From: DASPXK01 sp035637315
GTDB lineage: Bacteria > Chloroflexota > UBA6077 > JACCZL01
NCBI GenBank assembly: GCA_035637315.1
Contig: DASPXK010000213.1
Coordinates: 1-9,905, forward strand
DNA length: 9,905 nucleotides
Direction of reading: 5' to 3'
Part shown: one piece after another, positions 1-5,602 of the stretch
Layout of the letters: every line of letters begins with the position of its first letter
Numbering within the stretch: the stretch's first letter is position 1
The notes under the pieces: generated by a model
Databases searched by the model: none
The model's input: the letters and a program-made list of their open reading frames with translations, nothing else
Told to the model about the DNA's origin: nothing
Program-made: the position numbers and the translations under genes

Positions 1-180
1 CCCAAGCCCCTCCCCGAAACGGTCCGACACGGAGAGGGGACCGACCAAGCCGTCTCACCCGCCCCGCGTCGGGGAAAGGAGCCGGGGAGGGTTATTGCGC
101 GGCGCTTACTATGCCGACGACGGCCAATGAGCGCAAGGGGCGCACGCTGTCAAGACCTTCGAGTCTGGGACCGCGGGCAA
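1..180. other. upstream non-coding stretch with GC-rich hairpins
   Basis: No convincing gene is seen here. Three inverted repeats are visible: CCCCTC (7-12) with GAGGGG (34-39), CGGTCC (20-25) with GGACCG (38-43), which is an alternative to the first, and CCCCG (62-66) with CGGGG (70-74) around a three-base loop. None is followed by a T-run, so a classical terminator cannot be claimed. They could still mark the end of a gene lying left of the window. One forward frame is open from base 1 to a stop at 223-225, but its codon use is unlike the neighbours and no domain is recognisable. Confidence 0.4.
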
Positions 181-204
181 ATATATAGACGACCGTCGAT
201 GTAT
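181..204. promoter_or_regulatory. ArsR operator 1, imperfect 24-bp dyad
   Basis: Nine of twelve base pairs match symmetrically about the centre between 192 and 193. The core is ATAGAC (185-190), four bases, then GTCGAT (195-200), flanked by AT-rich ends. The same two half-sites with the same spacing recur at 625-640 in front of arsM. ArsR/SmtB repressors are known to bind AT-flanked dyads over their own promoters. Binding by the adjacent ArsR is inferred from position and repetition. Confidence 0.7.
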
Positions 205-214
205 ATGCTATACT
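186..214 (+). promoter_or_regulatory. arsR promoter (extended -10, sigma70-like)
   Basis: A -35-like TAGACG (186-191, four of six consensus bases) is followed by a 17-base spacer and TATACT (209-214, five of six). TG at 206-207 makes an extended -10. The predicted transcription start, about 220-222, coincides with the GTG start codon of arsR at 222. No Shine-Dalgarno sequence lies in front of that codon, so the mRNA is probably leaderless. The operator dyad covers the -35 and most of the spacer, so a bound repressor would block RNA polymerase. Confidence 0.65.
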
Positions 215-221
215 GGCTTCC

Positions 222-584
222 GTGAGCCCGAGATTGCGTCCGCCCGAATGCTGCGCGCCACCGGCCGCCGTCGCCGCTCTGTCTGCTCCCGAGCGAGACC
301 AAATGGTGTCCGCGTTCCGAGCGCTGGGCGACCCTGCGCGGTTGGAGATCTTCCGCCTGATCGCCGCCCAGCCAGCCCCGATCTGCGTGTGCGACGTCGT
401 CGACCACTTTCACCTCAGCCAGCCCACGATCTCGCACCACCTGAAGGTGCTGCGTCAGGCGGGTCTGGTGAGCGTCTCGCGTCGGGGAGTGTGGGCGTAT
501 TACGCTGCCAACCCGCATGGACTGGCCGCGCTGCAAGAGTCGCTGGAGGAGCTCACGCCGCTCCGCCTGAGCGCGGCTGGCTAG
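222..584 (+). CDS. arsR: ArsR-family arsenic-responsive repressor
   Basis: A 120-residue winged-helix repressor of usual ArsR/SmtB length, expected to bind As(III)/Sb(III) in the cytoplasm and release the ars promoters. The recognition helix region is about residues 64-82 (LSQPTISHHLKVLRQAGLV), followed by the wing (VSRRGVWAYY). Candidate arsenite ligands are Cys10-Cys11 in an N-terminal ECC and Cys55/Cys57 in ICVCDVV. The third cysteine of the E. coli CxCxxC site is Val60 here, while an N-terminal CC plus a cysteine near 55 matches the site described for Corynebacterium glutamicum ArsR. This supports the GTG at 222: starting at the in-frame ATG at 303 (Met28) would remove both N-terminal cysteines. 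It lies 71 bp before arsM and probably represses itself and arsM through two like operators. Confidence 0.9.
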   Translation: MSPRLRPPECCAPPAAVAALSAPERDQMVSAFRALGDPARLEIFRLIAAQPAPICVCDVVDHFHLSQPTISHHLKVLRQAGLVSVSRRGVWAYYAANPHGLAALQESLEELTPLRLSAAG

Positions 585-624
585 GAGCTCGCAGTTGAAC
601 GAGTCCGCGCCGCGATCCTGAGAG

Positions 625-640
625 ATAGACCCTCGTCGAT
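625..640. promoter_or_regulatory. ArsR operator 2 upstream of arsM
   Basis: ATAGAC-N4-GTCGAT, identical in half-sites and spacing to the core at 185-200; only the four central bases differ. One mismatch separates the pair from a perfect dyad. It sits two bases before the arsM ribosome binding site. A TTGAAC at 595-600 could be a -35, but no good -10 lies at normal distance, so arsM may be read from the arsR promoter with this second site acting as a roadblock or as operator of a weak promoter. Confidence 0.65.
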
Positions 641-642
641 AT

Positions 643-650
643 AAGGAGGA
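643..650 (+). promoter_or_regulatory. ribosome binding site of arsM
   Basis: AAGGAGGA ends five bases before the ATG at 656. It is a near-perfect anti-16S match and fixes the arsM start. It contrasts with arsR, which has no such site. Confidence 0.85.
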
Positions 651-655
651 CATTC

Positions 656-1489
656 ATGGCCACCGAGCTTACGCCTGACAACCTGCGCGAGACCGTGCGC
701 ACCAAATACGCGGAGCGAGCGCGGCGTGTCGTCGAGTCCGAGCCAGCCACGGATGACAGCGGTTGTTGTAGTGGGACCTGTGCGGACCCAATCACCTCGG
801 ACCTGTACACCGCCGACGATGCGGCCGCGATTCCGGAGGACGCCCTCAAGGCATCCCTGGGCTGTGGCAACCCGACCGCACTGGCCTCGCTCCAGGCCGG
901 CGAGGTGGTCCTGGACCTGGGCAGCGGAGGTGGGATCGACGTGCTCCTGTCCGCGAAGCGGGTCGGGCCGACCGGCTTCGCCTACGGCCTCGACATGACC
1001 GACGAGATGCTCGCGCTGGCCGAGAAGAACCGCGCCGAGCAGGGCGCCACGAACGTCAGGTTCCTCAAGGGCCACATCGAGGACGTCCCACTTCCCGATC
1101 AGATGGTGGACGTGGTCATCTCGAACTGCGTCATCAACCTCTCAGCCGACAAGGCTCGGGTGCTGCGCGAGGCATTCCGCGTCTTGAAGCCGGGCGGGCG
1201 GTTCGCCGTCTCAGACGTCGTCGTCCAGGGTGAGCTGCCAGAGGACGTGCGCCAGGACATGGAGGCCTGGGTGGGCTGCGTGGCCGGGGCGCTCGAGGAG
1301 GGCGAGTACCGCCGCGTGCTGGCCGAAGCCGGTTTCGAGGACGTGGACATCGAAGTGACCCGCGTCTACGACTACAGCCAGCTCGCCGCGACCGCCCGCG
1401 GCCGCTGGGACGAGGCGGCCGGCGGGCGCTTCGCCGCCTCCGGCGGCCGCCTGGTCAGCGCCTTCGTCCGCGCGGGGCGGCCAGGGTAG
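656..1489 (+). CDS. arsM: arsenite S-adenosylmethionine methyltransferase ArsM
   Basis: A 277-residue cytosolic methyltransferase, normal for ArsM, which transfers methyl groups from SAM to As(III) to give methylated and volatile arsenicals. The SAM-binding motif I is VLDLGSGGGIDVLLSA (about 85-100), followed by the acidic motif II region (YGLDMTDEML) and the post-I region GHIEDVPLPD. The conserved ArsM cysteines are all present: Cys70 (SLGCGNP), Cys158 (SNCVINL) and Cys208 (GCVAGAL), plus an N-terminal cluster Cys37, Cys38 and Cys42 that matches the fourth conserved position. LKPGGRFAVSDVV (177-189) is the usual late Rossmann strand. The start is set by a strong ribosome binding site. It follows arsR and carries an ArsR-type operator, so arsenite induction is likely. 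A G-rich stretch begins about 15 bp after its stop. Confidence 0.95.
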   Translation: MATELTPDNLRETVRTKYAERARRVVESEPATDDSGCCSGTCADPITSDLYTADDAAAIPEDALKASLGCGNPTALASLQAGEVVLDLGSGGGIDVLLSAKRVGPTGFAYGLDMTDEMLALAEKNRAEQGATNVRFLKGHIEDVPLPDQMVDVVISNCVINLSADKARVLREAFRVLKPGGRFAVSDVVVQGELPEDVRQDMEAWVGCVAGALEEGEYRRVLAEAGFEDVDIEVTRVYDYSQLAATARGRWDEAAGGRFAASGGRLVSAFVRAGRPG

Positions 1490-1503
1490 GCGATCGAGGA
1501 TCC

Positions 1504-1530
1504 GGGATAGGGGGCGGGCAGGGGATCGGG
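1504..1530 (+). other. G-quadruplex motif after arsM
   Basis: Five guanine runs of at least three bases (1504-1506, 1510-1514, 1516-1518, 1521-1524, 1528-1530) are separated by loops of 3, 1, 2 and 3 bases, which meets the usual G3+N1-7 rule. In the transcript it would lie just downstream of the arsM stop and could slow polymerase or protect the 3' end. Formation in the cell is inferred. No classical terminator is seen after arsM. Confidence 0.55.
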
Positions 1531-1587
1531 AAGAGATACACGGGCCAGCCACAGCCGTCTGCTGGGATTGTTGTGCAGCCTGTCCAG

Positions 1588-1616
1588 TGGTCAAGCCCTA
1601 CCATCGAGAGTAGCAT
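1588..1616 (+). promoter_or_regulatory. weak candidate promoter of the MFS-arsN1 pair
   Basis: TGGTCA (1588-1593, four of six) and TAGCAT (1611-1616, four of six) are 17 bases apart, which would start a transcript near 1623. No ArsR-type half-sites are seen nearby. Read-through from arsM is equally possible. Confidence 0.25.
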
Positions 1617-1662
1617 GGAACTGCGAGCTGTCCCAGCGGATTCCGTCTCTGCCGGCTCCTGA

Positions 1663-1716
1663 CTCCCATCTCCCACCTCCCATCTCCCACCTCCCATCTC
1701 CCATCCCCATCTCCTC
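1663..1716. repeat. 14-bp pyrimidine tandem repeat in front of the MFS start codon
   Basis: The unit CTCCCATCTCCCAC occurs at 1663-1676 and 1677-1690, a third copy with one change at 1691-1704, and a decayed partial copy at 1705-1716 that runs directly into the ATG. The + strand is almost pure pyrimidine, so the next gene has no Shine-Dalgarno sequence. The opposite strand carries regularly spaced GGG runs, a second G-quadruplex motif. Exact units suggest recent slippage and possible copy-number variation. Confidence 0.85.
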
Positions 1717-2910
1717 ATGAATCGTGTCGTCTGGCTCCTGGGGCCCGTTCTGGCCCTGGCGCTGCTGCCGTCGAACGTGGTCGCGACGGCGCTGCCCCTG
1801 CTTCGGGAGGAGTGGGGCGCGAGCGCGACGGAGATGGGCTGGGTCTTCGCGGCCTACCAGGTCGGCTACGTTGCCTCTGTCTTGCTGCTGCTCCCGCTAA
1901 CCGATCGGATCCCGGCCGGGCGTGTCATAGCCGCCTGCTCGGTCCTGGTGAGCGCGGCGTTCCTGTTGTTTCCGCTGCTGGCGCATGACGTCTGGAGCGC
2001 TTCGGCGCTCCGAGCCCTGGCGGGAGTGGGACTCGCGGGCGTGTACATGCCCGGAGCCCGCGTCGTGGCCGACGTTGCCTCGACGGAGCGCCGTGGACTG
2101 GCTGTTAGCGGCTATGTCTCGGCTTTCTACCTGGGAGCGGCCGTCTCGCTGTGGGCGACCGGCGCGCTACTGCCCGCGGTCGGCTGGCGCGGGGCGGCCT
2201 ACGCGCTGGGAGCGATCTCGGCCGCCGCCGTCCCACTGGCCATGCTGGCCACCCGCGGCGCGCCGGCCCCCGAGGGCCGCGCCGGACGCTTGCGACTGGA
2301 GGCCTTGAGGCATCCGCCCGTCGCTCGAACGATCGTCGCGTATACCAGCCACTCCTGGGAGCTCTACGTCTCACGAGCCTGGCTGGCGGCCTTTCTGGCC
2401 GCCGTGCTGGCGGCCCAGGGCGCGGGCAGCATCGAGTCGGCGGCCGAGGGCGGCAAGTGGGCCGCGCTGATGGCCGGGCTCGGGACGGCCGGCGTCTGGG
2501 CGGGCGGTTGGCTCTCGGATCGCTGCGGACGGGCGCGAGCGGCGCTCGGGATCGCCACGGCAAGCGGACTGATCTCGCTGGCGTTCGGTTGGCTCGGCGC
2601 GGCGGGCTGGGAGCTGCTCGTGGCCGTCGGCTGCCTGTATGGCCTGCTCGTAGCGGCCGACTCGGGCGTCTACACGACGGCCGTCACCGAGCTCGCGCCC
2701 CCCGGCCTGTTGGGCTCGGCTCAAGCCGGACAGGCGTTCTTCGGCTTTCTGGCTACCGCCCTATCGCCCGTGGCTGCCGGCGTGGTGCTCGATCTGGGCG
2801 GCGGCTTTGGGGGAGCCTTCAGCATGGCGGGCGTGGTGGGCCTGATCGGGGCCCTGGCCCTCGTCCCACTGGCACTCGAGAGACGGACTTCGGAGATCCG
2901 CCCGGCATGA
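1717..2910 (+). CDS. MFS transporter, candidate organoarsenical exporter
   Basis: A 397-residue inner-membrane protein with about twelve hydrophobic segments (near 5-25, 42-62, 70-89, 95-118, 128-150, 156-176, 205-232, 246-264, 275-295, 298-320, 333-358, 365-387), as in the major facilitator superfamily. The loop 2-3 motif A is degenerate (LTDRIPAGRV, 61-70); its half-molecule counterpart is better (GGWLSDRCGRAR, 263-274). A polar SHSWELYVSRAW (211-222) opens the second half and may face the substrate path. The ATG is preceded by pyrimidine repeats with no ribosome binding site, yet an in-frame stop at 1660-1662 and the loss of TM1 at the next Met (Met40) leave no better start. The stop overlaps the arsN1 start (ATGA), so the two are translationally coupled. 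It is not recognisably ArsB, Acr3, ArsJ or ArsK. Export of arsenic compounds is inferred from context only. Confidence 0.85.
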   Translation: MNRVVWLLGPVLALALLPSNVVATALPLLREEWGASATEMGWVFAAYQVGYVASVLLLLPLTDRIPAGRVIAACSVLVSAAFLLFPLLAHDVWSASALRALAGVGLAGVYMPGARVVADVASTERRGLAVSGYVSAFYLGAAVSLWATGALLPAVGWRGAAYALGAISAAAVPLAMLATRGAPAPEGRAGRLRLEALRHPPVARTIVAYTSHSWELYVSRAWLAAFLAAVLAAQGAGSIESAAEGGKWAALMAGLGTAGVWAGGWLSDRCGRARAALGIATASGLISLAFGWLGAAGWELLVAVGCLYGLLVAADSGVYTTAVTELAPPGLLGSAQAGQAFFGFLATALSPVAAGVVLDLGGGFGGAFSMAGVVGLIGALALVPLALERRTSEIRPA

Positions 2911-3422
2911 CGAGCGGCGCGAAGACGCGGCTGGCCCGACCGGAGGACGCGGCGGCGATCGCGCGGATCTATAACCAGGGCATCGAGGAGCGGCTCGCGA
3001 CGTTCGAGACGGAGCCGCGGACGGCCGAGCGGATCGCCGCCCTGCTCGTGGAGCGAGGCGATCGGTATCCGACGGTTGTCGCCGAGCGCGACGGGCAGGT
3101 CATCGCTTGGGCGGGCGTTACCTCCTACCGCTCGCGGCCCTGCTACGACGGCGTCGCGGAGTACTCGGTCTACGTCGACCGCGCCGCGCGCGGGATGGGT
3201 GCTGGGCGAATGGTGCTGGAAGCCCTGTTCGAGGTCTGCGCGGCGCGCGGCTTCTGGAAGCTGGTCTCACGGATCTTCCCCGAGAACGTGGCCAGCCTGG
3301 CCCTCTGTCGAGCCACGGGCTTCCGGGAAGTCGGGACGTACCGCCGCCACGGCAAGCTCGATGGCGAGTGGCGCGATACCGTGATCGTCGAGAAACTGCT
3401 CGGCGAGGCGGCCGACGAGTAG
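2907..3422 (+). CDS. arsN1: GNAT N-acetyltransferase, ArsN1-like (arsinothricin/phosphinothricin type)
   Basis: A 171-residue GNAT enzyme of normal PAT/Bar length. Such enzymes move an acetyl group from acetyl-CoA to the alpha-amino group of phosphinothricin or its arsenic analogue arsinothricin, inactivating the antibiotic. The N-terminal IYNQGIEERLATFETEPRT (21-39) is the pattern typical of the ArsN1 group. SYRSRPCYDGVAEYSVYV (73-90) is the substrate and beta4 region, RGMGAG (95-100) is the acetyl-CoA pyrophosphate loop, and FWKLVSRIFPENVASLALCR (116-135) with GFREVGTYRRHGKLDG complete the fold. The start at 2907 shares ATGA with the transporter stop; the frame stays open much further upstream, but only as a shadow of the transporter gene. 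It ends 51 bp from the convergent tkt stop. Substrate choice within the PAT/ArsN family cannot be proved from sequence. Confidence 0.87.
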   Translation: MTSGAKTRLARPEDAAAIARIYNQGIEERLATFETEPRTAERIAALLVERGDRYPTVVAERDGQVIAWAGVTSYRSRPCYDGVAEYSVYVDRAARGMGAGRMVLEALFEVCAARGFWKLVSRIFPENVASLALCRATGFREVGTYRRHGKLDGEWRDTVIVEKLLGEAADE

Positions 3423-3447
3423 GCAAGTGGGCAGTAGGCAGCGAACG

Positions 3448-3477
3448 GTAGGGGCACGGCACATGCCGTGCCCCTAC
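3448..3477. repeat. palindromic element copy 1, likely bidirectional terminator
   Basis: GTAGGGGCACGGCA (3448-3461) and its exact reverse complement (3464-3477) are separated by two bases, giving a 14-bp stem. It lies between the convergent arsN1-like and tkt genes and could end transcripts from both sides, although no T-run follows. The TAG at 3476-3474 on the minus strand, within the stem, is the tkt stop codon. The flank GCGAACGG (3441-3448) and much of the stem recur at 6764-6791. Confidence 0.8.
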
Positions 3478-5351
3478 GGCTTGGCGAGGCTCCGGGCCGC
3501 CTCGACGATGTGGCGAGCGCTGATGCCGCAGTCGTCCATCAGCTCGGCCGGCGTGCCCGAGCCGGGCAGCTTGGAGACCCCCAGCAGGCGAACCCTCGGC
3601 GGCGGCGCCGGGCCATCGGCCAGCGCCTCGAGCACCGCCGAGCCGAGGCCACCCTCCGGCCAGTGGTCCTCTACTACCACGATGCCGCCGGGCGCTTCAA
3701 GAGCCGCGGCGCGTAGGGTCTCGACGTCGATCGGCTTGACCGAGTACGCGTCGATCACCCTGGCCGCGATGTCCTGCTTCGCCAGCTCGGCGTGGGCCGC
3801 CAGCGCTTCGTGAACGGTGATGCCGGCCGCGACGATCGCCACGCGGTCGTTACCCGATCGACGAAGGACCTTGCTTCCGCCGATCGGGAATGACTCGCCC
3901 GGGCCGTATATGACGGGCGTCGCGGCCCGGGTCGTCCGCAGGTAGACGATGCCTGATCGGTCAGCCATGTCGGCCACCAGGCGGGCCGTCTGCCCGGCGT
4001 CGCACGGATACAGAACGGTGCTGCCGGCCACCGCCCGGAACATCGCCAGGTCCTCCAACCCCATCTGTGACGGGCCATCCTCGCCGATCGACACGCCGGC
4101 GTGTGAGCCACACAGGCGGATGTTGGCGCGTGAGATGGCTGCCATCCGAATGAAGTCGTAGGCCCTGGCGAAAAAGGCAGCGAACGTCGCGGCATAGGGC
4201 ACGAAGCCGCGCACGCTCATCCCGACCGCCATCGCCACCATCTGCTGCTCCGCGATATAGGCCTGAAAGTAGCGCTCGGGATAGGCCTTTTGAAACAGCT
4301 CGGAGAAGGTCGAATTGCCAACCTCGGCGTCGATGGCGACGACATCGGGACGGACCGCGCCGACGGCGGTCAGCGCCTGGCCGTACGCCTGGCGGGTGGC
4401 CATCTTGGATCCGAGCTCATAGCTCGGCAAGGCAGGGGAGCCGGCCTGCGGCTCGAAGCGAGCGCGCCCGTCCTTGCCGTCCGGTGGAGGTGATACCTCG
4501 ACGCGCAGGTCGCGCAAGCCGCCCAATTCCTGGATCGCCGCATCGGCCTGCTCGCGACTCATCGCCTTGCCGTGCCAGTCTTCCTTGTCCGCGACCAGCG
4601 ACGCGCCCTTGCCCTTGATAGTTTTGGCCACGATCATCGTCGGCTGGCCGTCGGCCGACTCGGCCTGGGCGTAGGCAGCGTCGATCGCGGCCAGGTCGTG
4701 GCCGTCGATCTCGATCGCCTGCCAGCCGAACGATCGAGCGCGCGCCACGTAGGCGGCCGTGTTCCAGCCCAGCGCGGTCGGGCCACGCTGGCCCAGCCGG
4801 TTGACGTCCAGGATGGCGACCAGGTTGTCCAGGCCAAAGTCCGAGGCGCGGCCCATGGCCTCCCAGATCGAGCCCTCGGCCATCTCGCTGTCGCCGAGAA
4901 TGACCCAGACCCGGTACGAGGCCTGCTCGAGCCGCTTGCCGGCCAGGGCGATGCCAACCCCGATGGGCAGGCCCTGGCCCAGGGAGCCGGTCGCCACGTC
5001 GACCCACGGCAGGGCCGGCGTTGGATGACCTTCGAGCCGACTGCCGAGCTTGCGCAGGCTGAGCAGCTCCTGGTCGGAAATCGCGCCCACTGCCTTGAAG
5101 ATCGCGTACAGGAGCGGCGAGGCATGGCCCTTCGAGAGGATCAGGTGGTCGTTGTTGGGGCGCCCAGGGGCCGAGAAGTCACAGCGGAGGTGGCCCGCGA
5201 TCAGTACGGCCGCCAGGTCGGCGGCCGACATCGAGGAGGTTGGATGGCCAGACCCAGCCTCGGTAGTCGCCCGGATGCTGTCGACTCGGATCTGCTGGGC
5301 GATGTCATGCCATTGCTGCGTCTGGCTCATCGTCTGCGTGGATGTCGCCAT
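3474..5351 (-). CDS. tkt: transketolase, animal TKT-like type
   Basis: A 625-residue thiamine-diphosphate enzyme that moves two-carbon units between ketose and aldose phosphates in the non-oxidative pentose phosphate pathway. Length and motifs resemble human TKT (about 620 residues) more than E. coli TktA (about 660). In order: GSGHP (His36), LSKGHASP (His76), GHP (His109), DVATGSLGQGL (118-128), the ThDP motif from GDSEMAEG (153-160) to LDVN (181-184) with Asp154 and Asn184 as metal ligands, and DKEDWHGK (255-262). The pyrimidine-binding domain has MATRQAYGQAL (317-327), the catalytic Glu368 in AYIAEQQ, and CGSHAGVSIGEDGPSQM (414-430). The C-terminal domain has VVVEDHWPEGGLGSAV. GGAG seven bases before the ATG supports the start; Met8 is a second choice. 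It is divergent from tal-gnd, its pathway partners. Its stop lies in a palindromic repeat. Confidence 0.96.
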   Translation of the reverse strand: MATSTQTMSQTQQWHDIAQQIRVDSIRATTEAGSGHPTSSMSAADLAAVLIAGHLRCDFSAPGRPNNDHLILSKGHASPLLYAIFKAVGAISDQELLSLRKLGSRLEGHPTPALPWVDVATGSLGQGLPIGVGIALAGKRLEQASYRVWVILGDSEMAEGSIWEAMGRASDFGLDNLVAILDVNRLGQRGPTALGWNTAAYVARARSFGWQAIEIDGHDLAAIDAAYAQAESADGQPTMIVAKTIKGKGASLVADKEDWHGKAMSREQADAAIQELGGLRDLRVEVSPPPDGKDGRARFEPQAGSPALPSYELGSKMATRQAYGQALTAVGAVRPDVVAIDAEVGNSTFSELFQKAYPERYFQAYIAEQQMVAMAVGMSVRGFVPYAATFAAFFARAYDFIRMAAISRANIRLCGSHAGVSIGEDGPSQMGLEDLAMFRAVAGSTVLYPCDAGQTARLVADMADRSGIVYLRTTRAATPVIYGPGESFPIGGSKVLRRSGNDRVAIVAAGITVHEALAAHAELAKQDIAARVIDAYSVKPIDVETLRAAALEAPGGIVVVEDHWPEGGLGSAVLEALADGPAPPPRVRLLGVSKLPGSGTPAELMDDCGISARHIVEAARSLAKP

Positions 5352-5358
5352 CTAGCAT

Positions 5359-5362
5359 CTCC
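5359..5362 (-). promoter_or_regulatory. ribosome binding site of tkt
   Basis: GGAG on the minus strand, seven bases before the ATG at 5351-5349. It favours this Met over Met8. Confidence 0.6.
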
Positions 5363-5441
5363 AGTCGAGGTGATGGCCGTTCGCAAGCCTGGCCTGCAGC
5401 CAAACGAGGCAAACAGCCGTCAGCCGTGGGAATCTGTCATC

Positions 5442-5450
5442 ATTATGCCA
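5442..5450 (-). promoter_or_regulatory. candidate extended -10 promoter of tkt
   Basis: On the minus strand the bases read TGG-CATAAT: CATAAT (5447-5442) matches five of six -10 bases and has the extended TG. The -35 position holds no good match. A start near 5435 would give a leader of about 84 bases. Confidence 0.45.
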
Positions 5451-5470
5451 GACGGGTCTGAGGCGGACCC
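5449..5470. promoter_or_regulatory. overlapping dyads beside the tkt -10 (candidate operator)
   Basis: CAGAC (5449-5453), two bases, GTCTG (5456-5460) form a dyad that touches the extended -10 of tkt. It overlaps GGGTC (5454-5458) and GACCC (5466-5470) around a seven-base loop. Either could be a repressor site controlling the divergent region. The regulator is unknown. Confidence 0.35.
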
Positions 5471-5514
5471 GAGGCGACTTGTGGCCGCCTGGGCCGACGG
5501 CATCGGGCCAGCGC

Positions 5515-5529
5515 TTAGGGCTAACCTAA
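5515..5529. promoter_or_regulatory. TTAGG-N5-CCTAA inverted repeat upstream of tal
   Basis: A perfect five-base inverted repeat, AT-rich in a GC-rich setting, 73 bp before the tal start. It may be a binding site for a regulator of tal-gnd. No convincing -35/-10 pair for tal was found in this spacer. Confidence 0.3.
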
Positions 5530-5602
5530 AGGGGTCGAGGGCGGGAGGAATCGCGCCGCTACGGGACCCGACGGCGCGCCGCGACCAAGGGAGGCGAAAC
5601 CG

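Noticed and set aside
1..225. A forward frame open from the window edge to 225, possibly the end of an upstream gene
   Set aside because: Codon use is atypical, it runs through hairpins and the AT-rich arsR promoter, and no motif is present.
303..305. ATG (Met28) as the arsR start
   Set aside because: It would discard the N-terminal Cys-Cys pair and leave the well-placed promoter 80 bp away; the GTG at 222 fits the promoter and the metal-site logic better.
150..653. Minus-strand frame across arsR
   Set aside because: It is antisense to a clear ArsR gene and its promoter.
1663..1716. CRISPR array
   Set aside because: Units are 14 bp, adjacent and without spacers; this is a simple tandem repeat.
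2151..2906. N-terminal extension of the acetyltransferase by about 250 residues
   Set aside because: The extension is a shadow of the MFS gene, is Arg/Gly-rich and unlike any domain; the GNAT fold begins right after the ATG at 2907, which overlaps the MFS stop.
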